A DNA stretch of 64,000 nucleotides from Tricholomella constricta. Taxonomy: Eukaryota > Basidiomycota > Agaricomycetes > Agaricales > Lyophyllaceae. How positions within the stretch are numbered: position 1 is the stretch's first letter; each line of letters begins with the position of its first letter. The notes beneath the pieces are model-generated. The model searched no databases, had not been told where the DNA came from, and saw only the letters and a list, made by a program, of their open reading frames with translations. The position numbers and the translations under genes are program-made. Location: NCBI GenBank assembly GCA_013368375.1, contig JAACJP010000054.1:62001-126000 (forward strand). Direction: 5' to 3'. Of the stretch, positions 1 to 10,789 are shown in pieces.

Positions 1-1427
1 GATCGAGGCGCTCAGCACGTTCCGGGCCGAGAACCCAGGTACGGAATACATTGCCCCAGTAGTATACGTGCCCGATGGTGTGGCTCACGCCGAGGCCGAG
101 ACGCTTTGCGTGAACGAGCTGCTCGGGCTTCGTGACTGTGAAATGCTCGATGCGGTGGGCGATGTTGGGGTCGGGCTTGTGGTCCAGTATGGCATCGTAC
201 GCGCCGAGTGTTTGGTCGATGGCGCGATCTGCGTTCGCATGGACCAGCAGTTGCCAGCCAAGCTGTGGTAAGTGCGATGGGAAGACGGTCAACGTGAGTA
301 ATGAGTCCGAAATGCCAACACCCAAGACGCACTTTTTGCCAGGTTGCCATGCCTTGACGCAGCTCAGCTGTCAAAATGAGGTGCAATGATGAACAGTGTG
401 TATCACACCATACATGACACAGGAACTTACTGTCCGACATAGTAAGAATACCCCAGCCTTTATCGTCGAGGTAAGGCTCGCGAACAGCACCGGTGAATCC
501 CTGCGTCGAGCCATCTGCCCAAAATTTAATGGATCGGTACTCGACGTTGCCCGCGATGTACGGCGGTTTCGCCGCTTTGACAAAGGTGGCGAGCTCAGAG
601 GTCATCGCGCCCACGAGACGGATTGGACAATCCGGTGGCGCGGCGACTGCAGACATCAGCCGAACATCCATGTCCGTACCGGGTCGAACGAGACCAACGC
701 CCGCATCGAAGATCGTGGTGCACCCCTTGCTGGCCCAGGTGCGCAGCGTCTCCCTCCCGGACTCGACAAACTCTGGCACAGGCGGCGGCGTGAGGCGCTT
801 CGTGAAGACGGCGATTGCAGACTGTTCGACGATGACTCCCGTGAGGCGGCCGTCTCTGTCACGCTGGAATTCGCCGCCGGCAGGGTTTGCTGTAGAGTTG
901 TCGATGCCTGCCACGGCGAAGGCCTTGTGGTTGACGTACGCAATGTGTCCCGAGTCGTTGAGGACCACGATCGGGACTGTCAGGGACACTTCGTCAAGCA
1001 GTTTGGCAGAGAGCTCGAGGTGGCCCTCCACTCGTGCAGGATCATAGCCGTACCCCGCCAGCCACTGATTGTCGTCCGCGCCGCGCACTCGCTCCTTCAA
1101 ACGTGTTAAGGCTTCATTCAGAGTCGGCGCCTTCAGCGGGGTGACGTTAACGAAGAATTTTTGCATGAGAGCAGTGAGGAGGAGGTGCACATGTGGCTCC
1201 ACAAAGCCTGGAAGAAGGCATCGTGTACCAAGATCAATCATATCTGTGTTAGCTCCCGCCATCTTCTTTGCGCCTTCGAGGGTTCCAGCATAGAGAATTT
1301 GGCCGGAGGGCCCACCAGTAACGAGCGCTTCTACAGGGCAGAAGAAGCCACCAGCCATGGTGATGATCGACCCTCCGTAAAAGATGGCTTGGGGGATGCC
1401 TTTGTGATTTGAAGCTGGCGCAGCCAT
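1..1427 (-). CDS. Amidohydrolase family 3 (YtcJ-like), 3' end cut by window edge
   Basis: Metal-dependent hydrolase of the amidohydrolase-3 type, probably acting on C-N bonds; the substrate cannot be told. Exon A (431-1427) encodes the N-terminal beta-sandwich and the PHVH metal-binding motif within GFVEPHVHLL, followed by the family's SGH and FWADGSTQGFTGA-like segments. A 35-nt exon B (333-367) and exon C (1-262) continue it; exon C reads through an HANADRAID segment and an HRIEH motif that carry further metal ligands. Junctions are 430/368 and 332/263, with phases matching (1 then 0). The start MAAPASN at 1427 is chosen because homologous-looking sequence begins just after it; an in-frame Met ten residues upstream (MDADCPS) is possible. 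The C-terminus lies beyond base 1. Family assignment is firm, substrate unknown. Confidence 0.85.
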
Positions 1428-4229
1428 GAGATTTATCGAGGGACAGTCGGCGTCCATAGTTCTGGAAAATGCTTGGGCGAGGACCATTGGTCCTGGAACG
1501 CAGCCGATGCACATATCGGCTTGTCTTGATCGAGGTTCGTATAGAATAAAACACCACCTGAACTGCAAATTAGTCAGAACAAAAAAGTTGTAATTGAGGA
1601 CGACGATGTCACCTACAGAAGTGCGCAAGTTTCCGCCACTGACCTTACAACGTGTTCAATTCCAGGCTTTATATTCCATCTGCAGGAAGCGCGGAGTTAT
1701 AGGAACGGCGTACCGGCGCTTGGCCACTCCGATGTTCCTGTGGCACGGCCAAGGTACGTCTTGCGATGGGAAAACAAAAAGGTGCTCAGTTATTGTCCTG
1801 AGCGTACCTTAGCATACTAAGTCCGCTTGTCAAAGCTCGTGGATGCTGAAGCCTGGACCTTGATCGCAATCCACAAGTCAACATAGACAGACGTGCACGC
1901 CCGTATGCAGGCGTTTGCTGTTTGCCGGGCTAAAAACCATCGTGTACCTTGATGCCAGCTCCACAACGACTACTACTCGTCTGGTAGGCGTCGGAGGCAC
2001 CCTTGGCTGCAAGTGTTTTTATGCCGGACTTAGCGGAAACTCTCGGGGAGCAATCGGGCTTGCTTGGCGATTGATGGGCTGTCAGTACGGTGACCTGGAT
2101 GCCATCGGCTTAAGCGGTTCGTTTTTTGATAAAGTAAGGATATTATGGATAAGACGACATACATTAGGTGTAAGCATCTGACGAAACCGGCCTGCACCGC
2201 TGCAACATCATGACTCGAAGCTCGGAGGCCAAATTGTTGAACAGTGTCGACGGCATTGTGGCGGACTTCGTAAGAATCCGTGGCGCGATTGAACTAAGAT
2301 TTTGCGAGAATCCAAACAGGATAGGTAGAAAGGGCTTCGAATTCGACGCGGTCACGCGAATAACATAACCATGAAAGGATTCAGCTCTGATGCAAGTCAA
2401 GGGAAGACTTAGTAAACATACATTTCATCAGACGCCTCTACTTGTAAATCTTCCCTCGACTATTATCACACCTGGTGTTTCTACCGCGTGTCAACAGTGG
2501 CGAAGTGACCTCGACGCAACGAAAACATCTCTTCAACGATGAGCCTCTGCACATTAAGAGGACCTAATACTATGCTCTTTCGAGGAAGTAACATGTGTTC
2601 AGAGCCCTAGCGTCACATCCCCGATGCTGTCAGTGACGAAAATGGAACGGAAATCATTCAAACTCGCCCATGGGTTGTGTGAGGCAGCCTGAGGACGTCT
2701 GTGGCCTCTGAGGTCGCCCAAACCGATTTGACAGGCTGAGTTCCGCTTTCTGTGACAGCGACCTTGTGTCGAAAACCTTGACAGTTCCGATGGAGACTTC
2801 AGCAGCCATCAACCAGATGTAAAGCTTTCAACGAGCAGGCAAAGAGGACAGCCAACAGAGAATGCATCCCAGAGATGGTAGCGAGGACGCAGAATTCGCA
2901 GAGTCGGTCGTTGGTTGGGTCCAGAGGGAGAAAGTTCCAGCGGCTAGATACTTGTGATAGGCTCATCTCGATGGGGCGCTTCCCGTATATCGGTTTCCAG
3001 CTTCAACATGCAGCCTCGAAAACCACCCCCAACGGTCCAGGCTCGAGCGGAGGGTGGACTGTGATTGGCTCCAACTCGTTCCTCCTGCGTTCCAGCTGTA
3101 AGTTCGATCAGATGGACGTATCCAGGTTTTCGAAAGTAAATCGGTTTTTTTCGTTCAGCTGTCCCATTAACCGATCTTCTTCTGTATTCGAAACGGCAGC
3201 GATCTATCATCATAGAGCGTTAATGACCAGTTTGACATGCTGAAAAGGAAGGCTGGCGTTGTAGGACGTGTTCGACCAAGATCAAGTTGGGACATTGAAA
3301 TATTGACGAGGCAAGAGTGGAGAAAGTTGCCCTCACATCACCGTGACAGATCACAACCATCACAACCAAATCATATCACATACGACATAGTATCAGTGAT
3401 TACTACTATCAGAGGGCCTTATCACATACCCGACCGCTGCAAAACCTTCCATCACACTCTTTCAACTCTCGGACGCATCCCTGGGCTGAAGCAATTTCAT
3501 TTGGTTTATCATCAGATTTGTCCCTACCTGAAAGTGCACTGTGGACAAACTGCTGTCGAATTCCTTCCGGGGGCCATTTCTAATTCCTGGGTCCTCTCTG
3601 CCTTCAACGTCTGACGACTGTTCTGCACGCTAGAGTCTTCAAGAATTCACCTGGGAAGACATGCATGACGCGTACTACTCCGAGTCGTACCCACCAGCGG
3701 CACACCTCTTTCATAAAGCGTAAGTCAACGCGCCTGCCAATTCCACTCCTCTGCAACGGTCTGCGTCAAACCTTTGTACTCTTCACACCGGCATTCCTCA
3801 ATCTGGTGTTCAAATTCATTTCCAAATATGTGATGATCGAGGGTGGACTCCTCTTTATCATCACATCATTCGCCGCCACACACACGCAGAAAATTCATCT
3901 TATGTTGCTGCATCTCGCGAGCTCTTTCAGATGTCTGCGCGCCGAGGCTTTTATCACTTCTATCAAGGGGATTCGTCCACGATGAATGAGCTCGTTCGTC
4001 GATAAACTGTATCATGAGCAGAATCTCCACGACTCACAACCCAATACCTACTGTATCCCTAGCATCTCCCTTTCTTCGTTCTATTATATCATGCACATCC
4101 ACAATATACCCTCATCTCCTTCTTTTCTTTTGTATCACGGTCGAGTCACACTCCATACACTCCAGAATGTCGAAGAGACGACCTCGATCAACCAAGAGCT
4201 CGCTCTGTAGGGGACCTCACGAGATAAAG
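1428..4229. other. Intergenic region without a supported gene; carries a dispersed repeat
   Basis: Open frames here are short, none shows a recognisable domain, and no splice-consistent chain was found. The only clear structure is the dispersed repeat copy at about 3740-4005. The 3' flank of the HTH gene lies at the right edge. Confidence 0.5.
3740..4005 (+). repeat. Dispersed repeat, copy 1 (inverted partner near 25575-25845)
   Basis: About 260 bp that read on the plus strand like the minus strand of 25575-25845. The best-conserved part runs from a GATCGAGGGTG core through CTCCTCTTTATCATCACAT to ATCAAGGGGATTC and GATGAATGAGCTCGTT. Both copies even preserve a similar translated string (MIEG.LLFIIT.FAAT), but the frames have no known domain, so the similarity is more likely DNA-level. 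It may be a small non-autonomous transposon or an LTR fragment; terminal repeats and a target duplication were not resolved. Confidence 0.7.
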
Positions 4230-5557
4230 TCAACTTCCTGAAACCGAAGCCACTCTCGCGAGCTCGCGCTCAAGCATCGCCGCCGCCTCCATACACCGTA
4301 AAACAGCGGTGGACGCATGTGCAGGCGCATCTAAGCCCACCTGGCCCTGCTGGCTCATCGAAAAAGCTCGCAAGGCTCGCGTAAGAGCCACCATCTTCGG
4401 CGTGGTCTCCTCCAGCATATCTTGCAGTTCCAGCTGGGCCGTCAACGGAAGGCGGTGGGCAAGGGCAAGCGGAAGCGGAGGAGGAGGTGGTGGACCGATT
4501 GGATGTAATTGGACTGTCGAGTCGTCCTCGTAGACAGGGAAACTATCATCGGGCAGCGTGGAAGTGCTAGGCCCGATATCAATATCACTATCGATGTCAA
4601 TGACAATGACCTCATCCCCCTCCCCGTTCCCTAGTCGCGATACCACTTTGTGGGGGGGAACAGGCGGATGGGTGGGATGCGTGGAAGAGCTAGACTCGGA
4701 TCCGCGTCTGTCGACCCTAGAGCTAGAGCTTCGCGGGGCTTTCGACCTACTAGTACTAGTTGACGACTCATTCGAATCTTTTGGTTTGTGATGCGGTGTA
4801 CGAGCCTCGTACGCCTCGGGCTTCAAGCGCTGCATCTCCTTCCTAATGTAAGCCCTACCATGATCAAATCAGTCCATGATCAAGAGAAGAAGAAGAGGAA
4901 CGTCAACAGGACGCCGGTGCGTCGGTATAAGTAACGACGGAGGAAGATATAAGGGAGAGGTCTGGGCGGGGACACTGTCAGCGCACCTGGTAAGATCAAT
5001 CCCCGTCTCCCGGAATATCCGCGCCTTCACAGTCTCCGCCCCAGCCCTCCCCTCGGGGTCCCTCCCAATCCCAATCTGGTCAAGCACAAGCTGGCGCTTC
5101 ACCTCGTCCGGGAGCTCCGCCGTCGTGCGTCCGCTGGCCCTCAGTCCGAGTTCGCGCCGGCGCCGTGCGACGGTGCCCTCGCTGTATACGAGAAACGTTG
5201 TTGAGAAGTTGGAGGGTGTCTGATTGGGATGGGGAAGGGGATGGGGACGCACCTCATGATGATCCCATGCTCCTCGCAAAGCAGCTTGCTGATACGTTTC
5301 CTATCCGAGATCCCCTGGCGCTGGTACGCCCTGAGCAGCTCCGGAACACGCAGATCATCGGGGGGAGCTAAGGATGGAGATGCCCATGGGCCAAGGTATG
5401 GTTAGGTAGATGTATAGATGCAGTTGCAAGTCAATCTATGTGCTCAGAGGATCTAATCGGACGCAAGGCTTTACTGACGACAGTGTTTGTGTTGGTTGAT
5501 GCCTCGGGGGTTGTTGTTGCTGGGACGGGAGCTGGTGCTTCCTGCATTGCCTGTCAT
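4230..5557 (-). CDS. HTH protein resembling the N-terminal module of fungal integrase-core elements
   Basis: Four exons: 5479-5557, 5253-5367, 4987-5181 and 4230-4854, all phase-consistent, giving 337 aa. After a short Ser/Asn-rich head comes a conserved block (residues about 18-140) with a helix-turn-helix look: LLRAYQRQGISDRKRISKLL, then SEGTVARRRRELGLRASGR, then ETVKARIFRETGIDL and RKEMQRL. From memory of the family, this block sits in front of integrase-core domains in many mushroom proteins. Here the integrase part is absent and is replaced by a Ser-rich, acidic and Pro-rich tail of about 190 aa. The first donor (GTCAGT at 5478) is chosen because it restores frame. Probable nuclear DNA-binding role, inferred. 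Upstream lies the promoter repeat at 5635. Confidence 0.72.
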
Positions 5558-5634
5558 CGGCAGTGTGGTTGGGCGCTGACCCAGAGGGTAAGGTCAAGTT
5601 GAAAATTGTAGCCGCATTAGTAGGCTGAATTTGA

Positions 5635-5810
5635 AGTGCGTCATGTGATCACGACGCGACGCGTGAAGCATCCGCATTTGCATGCATTAACAGAATGTTC
5701 ACCATTTCAAGGCGGTATTCGCAAGCAAATCATACGAGGCACGATATGCTCCAAGCCCCGAGAATAGCATGATCCATGAGATTGAAGGACTTACTACGTC
5801 ATTCCCCAAG
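5635..5810 (-). promoter_or_regulatory. Duplicated upstream region, copy 1, with ACGCGT core
   Basis: Begins about 78 bp upstream of the ATG at 5557. It holds GCGTCATGTGATCACGACGC followed by GACGCGTGAAG, so a GTGATCAC palindrome sits beside an ACGCGT (MluI-box-like) element. The same string lies about 71 bp upstream of the next minus-strand gene (6796). Similarity continues to the shared GAGATTGAAGGACTTAC and CGTCATTCCC near 5785-5808. Confidence 0.6.
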
Positions 5811-6064
5811 AGATATTTGGGGATGTCGAACGTGGGGCTTCAGGTCGGTGACCTGGTTAGAACATCCCACATGCAACAAACAGACGAAGAATCTTTTCAT
5901 TCAGCGTTTCTCAATATATCAGGTACAAGGCGCAAGGACATGTGTTTGGGAAATTGAAAGCTGGAGAGTCCACTGGCAAAATAACGCGACTCGAGATAAG
6001 AGACCTAAGTTTTCCATCAGTTCCTCTTTATCAGACCGTCACGGTTCCTTGGGCACTTACACGC

Positions 6065-6796
6065 TTACCAGGGCTGGAGAACCAGAGTAGCAGCACCATC
6101 AGGGATTCGCATGGGCATGTTGAGATAACGATCTGGGTGATTCTTCTGCGTGATACGGAGAATGGTGCCTTCATGGACGTTGTAAGTCTCATAGTTGGGA
6201 TCAGGCCTGGTTGCGTGGGAGTAAAACGATGCCCCCGCCTCGTCCAATGCCTGTTCAATGGACACAACCGGCATGCTCGGGGTAAACGCAGTTGCCGCAG
6301 AGTAGATTTTGACGTCATCTGGTGCGAGGATGTACTGGCGTTCACGATTCACAAAGTCGAAGCAGTAGCGGTCGCCCAGATCCCCAGGCCAGATCCGAAT
6401 CATCAGGTCGTCCCTCAATTGCGCGAACATCACCACCTCTTCTCCGGGCTTAGGTTTACGCTGGTATTGGCCAGGAACACGTTGGAAAGTCAGTATTTAC
6501 TTCAAGTTCAAGAATACCACATCACTCACCCCGACTTCAAATCTGGCAGTACCATTGGGGAACGCCCGCTCTATTGCAGCCTTTTTCTCTATCTTGACAG
6601 TTTCCTCAACCTGCATGGCACGTTCGAGAGAGCCAAACAATTCGGCAGCACGTTTCCTGACTTCTTGCTCTGTCAGGCCGTACTGCTTCATTGTTGAGTG
6701 CATAAACGCCTGCACCCGAGGGCTCTCTTGGGCAGTAGTGAGGGGTGTAGCCTGAAGAGTGGTTGTGGTTGATGCTGCGACGCTGCGACGACTCAT
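6065..6796 (-). CDS. Orphan protein of 220 aa, two exons
   Basis: Exon 1 is 6530-6796 and exon 2 is 6065-6460; the 69-nt intron has a GTGAGT donor and a TACCAG acceptor and is phase 0. The N-terminal third is Ser/Thr/Ala-rich, then helical and charged (EQEVRKRAAELFGSLERAMQ). The C-terminal half is richer in aromatics and hydrophobics (RIWPGDLGDRYCFDF, ILRITQKNHPDRYLNMPMRI). No known domain, signal peptide or membrane segment was recognised. An alternative Met lies 7 codons upstream at 6817. Its upstream region is the second copy of the promoter repeat shared with the neighbouring HTH gene, so the two may be co-regulated. Confidence 0.65.
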
Positions 6797-6866
6797 TGTA
6801 TACTGTTGCGAGACCAAGAGATCTTGAACAATGTGAAGCGTGCACAGGCCACGATAGATAGGGGGT

Positions 6867-7130
6867 GAATTGCGTCATGTGATCACGACGCGACGCGTGA
6901 AGGAACTCCCCCTGTCCAGTGTCAAGTTTCAACGTTCATAGAAAGCACACAATCCACATTTGGATGTGCTAAACAGAGGGTTTACCACTCTGCAGCTGGT
7001 ACACACCAAGGCGTATTGACAAGCAAACCGTACGCAATGCATAACTTGAACGACAAAGGTAGATATGCTGCAAGGAAAGTAGCATAATCCTTGAGATTGA
7101 AGGACTTACGTATACGTCATTCCCGCTATA
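6867..7130 (-). promoter_or_regulatory. Duplicated upstream region, copy 2, with ACGCGT core
   Basis: Starts about 71 bp upstream of the ATG at 6796. The block GCGTCATGTGATCACGACGC and GACGCGTGAAGG is identical to copy 1, followed by an insertion of about 45 nt absent from copy 1. Similarity then resumes: ATCC.CATTTG.ATG, CAAGGCG.TATT..CAAGCAAA, GATATGCT.CAAG, GAGATTGAAGGACTTAC. Confidence 0.6.
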
Positions 7131-7776
7131 CGGGCCTTCAAATATCTTCAGAAACGATCACTTGGAGACGAACAACACCTTCCCTTCCTTTCATAGCCGA
7201 GCACTAGAGTTATTCCCCTCGCAGCAGTCTGGTAACCACTACAGAAGTGTTTCATCGAACACGCGGAGTCGGCTTCTAGGAGGTGTTCAGTGGCCGGAGG
7301 GACGACTGGGTTAGTCGCATTTCTAGTACGCGAACATATCATGTCCTGCCAGACTCTGTAGATGCCAAATGCAAACATGGGCATGGATGGGCCCGTATTC
7401 CGAGTCAAATCAAATCTCGAGTTTGCCGACGGCGTGCTGAAAGTAGACTGCATTGGTTGATGTTAAAGCACGCATTTTAACAAAAGGCTCCTCGATGGCA
7501 TGTCCAGGACACCGCGGGTCAAAGCAGGGTACGTCCACTGTACGCCGACGAAGACATGCCAAGTGATGGCGCTTAACGGTCTAGGCGGCATTTAATCCTG
7601 AGGTGGTGATCATATACATTGCACTTTGATTTTACTTGATTTTACAACACGTACGTAGCTCGAGAAAAAAAAAACACCAGCCAATAATACAAACGATCTG
7701 TCCATCTGTTAGAAACCCCAAACCCAACGACAACAAATGGATAGCTTGCCACACAGCTGCAGAAAACGGACACAAC

Positions 7777-8205
7777 TCATCGCCTCTCCTGCTTCCTTCC
7801 CCCGCTATCTTTCCCTTCAGGACCCTCTCCCCGCTTACTCGTTTCCGGGCCCTTCTCCTTCGCCCAACTCTCTTTGCCACCATACCTCGTGTCCTTCCCA
7901 GGGAGCGTGTACGGCTCCGTCTTGCTCACGCTCTGATACTCGCTCGTACGCGTCCCTGCACGGCTCCACTCGCCCGAGGGCGCCTCATGCGGTTTCTGCA
8001 CACACTCTGAGGAAGGGTCGACTCTGTAGATGGACGAATCGCTCGGGGGCGTGGGATCGACGTCCTTCTGGTACGAATCTGCCGTGTGTTTGATCTCGGC
8101 GTTGCCACTGCACACTGCGCGGGAGGTGTGGAACAAGGCGGCGGTGGCGATACGGCGAGGGTGGATAGCGAGCGCTGTGCCTGTGCGCGTGAATCGGGAG
8201 AGCAT
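7777..8205 (-). CDS. Small mitochondrial-type protein, 142 aa
   Basis: Intronless. The N-terminus (MLSRFTRTGTALAIHPRRIATAALFHTSRAV) is Arg-rich, lacks acids and ends in FHTSRA, a typical fungal mitochondrial presequence. The rest is hydrophilic, with HTADSYQKDVDPTPPSDSSIYRVDP, a KPHEAPSGEWSR segment and a GKDTRYGG..SWAKEKGPETS tail. From memory such short proteins recur in mushroom genomes without an assigned function. A broken copy of its first two thirds lies inverted at 11865-12190, next to an intact membrane-protein gene. The conserved phase over the presequence and the VDP segment in comparison with that copy supports coding. Confidence 0.75.
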   Translation of the reverse strand: MLSRFTRTGTALAIHPRRIATAALFHTSRAVCSGNAEIKHTADSYQKDVDPTPPSDSSIYRVDPSSECVQKPHEAPSGEWSRAGTRTSEYQSVSKTEPYTLPGKDTRYGGKESWAKEKGPETSKRGEGPEGKDSGGRKQERR

Positions 8206-8396
8206 GGTGGGAGGGGGATTTGAATGATTTCGGAGGGGATTGGGTGGGATTTATTAATATATGGAAACGGAGACGTGTTCTCGTCGTTGCGTTCTTGGGC
8301 CGCGTACACGTGATGATGTCATAATCTGGGGTCTGCTGACCGGGCCGAACGCCGGCCGCCCTAGGTCACGACCGAGGAACAACCGCCACCATAAGA

Positions 8397-8606
8397 ATGC
8401 CTCTTGCGCTCTGGAGTACTTGCTCAAGGCTTGTAGAAGCCCATAACCTTCGGTCCATTCATCTAGCGCTTTGGTCTACAGTTGTTCGAGCTCTTCACAA
8501 CGTCACAGTCGATGGAGGCCCGTCGATAGCAGATAGCCCATTGGAAAGCTGGACTCGCACCGGAGACGGTGAAGCTGGCGACCACATACTGACAGAATAA
8601 TAGACT
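8397..8606 (+). pseudogene. 5' fragment of a membrane-protein gene (paralogue of the gene at 10790-11645)
   Basis: The frame encodes VVRALHNVTVDGG.PSIADSPLESWTRTGDGEAGDHILTE and then stops (TAA at 8598). It matches the first exon of the intact gene at 10790-11645 (VVRALHNVTVDD.NPSIVYSPFDSWTRTGGSETGGHMLTE). The middle and membrane-spanning exons are missing. It is divergent from the intact mitochondrial gene at 7777-8205, mirroring the arrangement at 10790-12190. Confidence 0.8.
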
Positions 8607-10789
8607 TTAAAATGTGCTCTTGATGTAGAAGCCGCGTTGGCGAGGGGCGCTGCGTCGGGTCCAAGTATGAGAGTGTTCTATGCCCTCAGAGGAGCAGTCG
8701 GAGAGGGTCAACACTAACTCGCCCCCTCCAAAAACAAAATGGTAAAGGACAAAAGAAGACCGAAGAGAGACTTGAGTTGCGCATCGTAGTTGTAGTCTGA
8801 TCATATGCCTCGCAGACCACCACGCTCAAGAAGACCGGCGCTGGTCGGTGCGCACCACGTGTGTCGCCAGTCCTCCCCGCCCCGAGATGCGGTTGGAAAA
8901 GGTATGGTTTTTGTTGACGCTTACCTGGAATCCCGCAAACGGAAACGCGCGCCTGAAGCCTCGGTCTATTTACTACAGGAGATCACGCGCACGCACCGCA
9001 TTCTTGAGCTTGGATGCTTAGGACTTGAATGACTTAGAGTGTGGCGTCCGAGAGGCGGTTGTCCGAATCAGGCCTTGTTAAAGGAATATTAACTATATTG
9101 TCATTGAATTGTACTCTAATATAACTAAGAACATCTGTACGACTACTATAGCCTGTCCTACAAAGGGCTCAACAGGGCAGCACCAAACCCTCGGTGAGGG
9201 AAGCTTTCCACTGCGAGGTTCGAAATATACAAAGACGCGCAGATGAAACGAACAGTATGTATAGCTAGGGGAAAAAAAGGTCAGTAAAGGCGAGTCTTGA
9301 GGCGAGTCTTGAGTCTTGAAATCCGGTCTTGGTCTTGTCATCTTGATATAGGCGCTTGTAGCCGTGGTTGTTCTTGTTCTTGACGCTTACTTGAGATCAC
9401 ACATCACACTCTTGAGCTTGAATCTTGACCTTAAACGTCGCGTCTTGCGTCTTGCTCTTGCGTCTCGGGACTTGAATAACTCGCGGTGTGGCGTCCTCGT
9501 CGGAGTGGCAGTTGTCGGGCCTTGTTGCGAAACCTGGGAACAGCATGTCAGCGAACGAATAGTGTCTGAGAAACGTTGACGACGCTCACAGCATAGTAGT
9601 GGGTAGCTGGAGAAGAAAGATAAGGCGACTTGGATGAGGAGACGATGGAGGTAAGAGGTAAGGAGCGTCGAGGGAGGCGGTCCCCTTTTTATATCGCAGC
9701 GTTTCCGACCTCCGATGTCGCTTTTCCGCAACTGCAAGCCGCAAGTCCCAATTAGGCCCCGGTCAAAACTAGAATTTGAGTTGTCGTCCAATCAGAAGTC
9801 GCATTTTTTTTTAGCACCGTCAGCCTCCCGTCACCCAGCTTGCATGTTGACTGGACCGTTTTCGAATATTGTCAGCCCGCTGTGCGCCACCTCCTCCAAA
9901 AAAGCCGATTCCAGCCTCCACCGCTTCCGCAACATCGCCCTCGAGATGCCCGTGTCCCCTCCCCTCAAACCGGCGCGCGACGCCTTACAAGCCTTCGTCC
10001 GTGCACGCCGCGAGGATGTTCAAGAGGATCAACGCGCCCGGGCGCGTGACAGGGTCGGCGAGCATTGTTGTCGTGGTTTCGAGGGTCAGCGTGCCCAGAA
10101 ACCGAATGATATATAATTTGCCACACCGAGTAACGAGCTCTGGTATAAGTAGCAAGGCCAGCATTGCCATTTTCGGACCTTCTTGGATAACGCGTACCAA
10201 TAACGTGGTGTCAAAGTCCCTCCCGTTATAAATACGCTCAGACGTGGTTTCAGGATAGGACCCCCGAAAGCCCCGCCAGATGTACGTCCCAGCGCGGTCG
10301 ACAATATCCGGATTATTTCTTCACATCTGACCAAAAATCACCGGATTCCGCGACCCATTTTGCTAGAATCCGTTTTTTTCTCCGGATTCTAGGAAGGACC
10401 TCAGAAAAAGGCTACAATCACTGTTCTATTCTTTCCGTTTTGCGACGACTCACGACACAGGCCTTTGAATAGTGATAGCTTCATCCCCATCCAATGCAGC
10501 GTGACTTCCTAAGGCAGGCATATCCAAACCGGTGGGAGGAGTTGGTGACAAGTGTCGGTGTAGATGTGCGAGGATTGTTCGCGGGCATGACTCGTATTGA
10601 TTGTTCTCTGAGTAAATCTGCTTCACTGGGAATAATTACGGGTCCATAGTAGTGTAGGAGCAAGTTTATCGCAAGTAAAGAACGTCCTTAGTTGCGGAGC
10701 GGGCGAGCGACACCCTACAGCATGATTCGAGATTTGTGGGAACCGATACCGTCAAGTTAGGAAGGGCACGTCAGAATTGTGGTGTTAAA
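8607..10789. other. Intergenic region with CTTG-rich repeats and weak ORF fragments
   Basis: No gene could be supported. About 8915-9080 and 9365-9530 form a direct repeat (shared GACGCTTAC, TTGAGCTTG, GGACTTGAAT, GTGTGGCGTCC), joined by a CTTG-rich stretch. At 9985-10334 two overlapping minus frames are hydrophobic and look partly protein-like (GTLTLETTTTMLADPVTRP), but I could not build a splice-consistent gene or name a family, so they may be a relic. Confidence 0.45.
9290..9475. repeat. Degenerate TCTTG/CTTGA-rich array
   Basis: Many spaced TCTTG, CTTGA and CGTCTTG words in one direction, for example GAGTCTTGAGGCGAGTCTTG and CGTCTTGCGTCTTGCTCTTG. The spacing is irregular, so this is a decayed simple repeat rather than a clean satellite. 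Confidence 0.6.

Noticed and set aside
9387..9791. 134-aa minus ORF
   Set aside because: It runs through the CTTG-rich repeat and has no domain; probably fortuitous.
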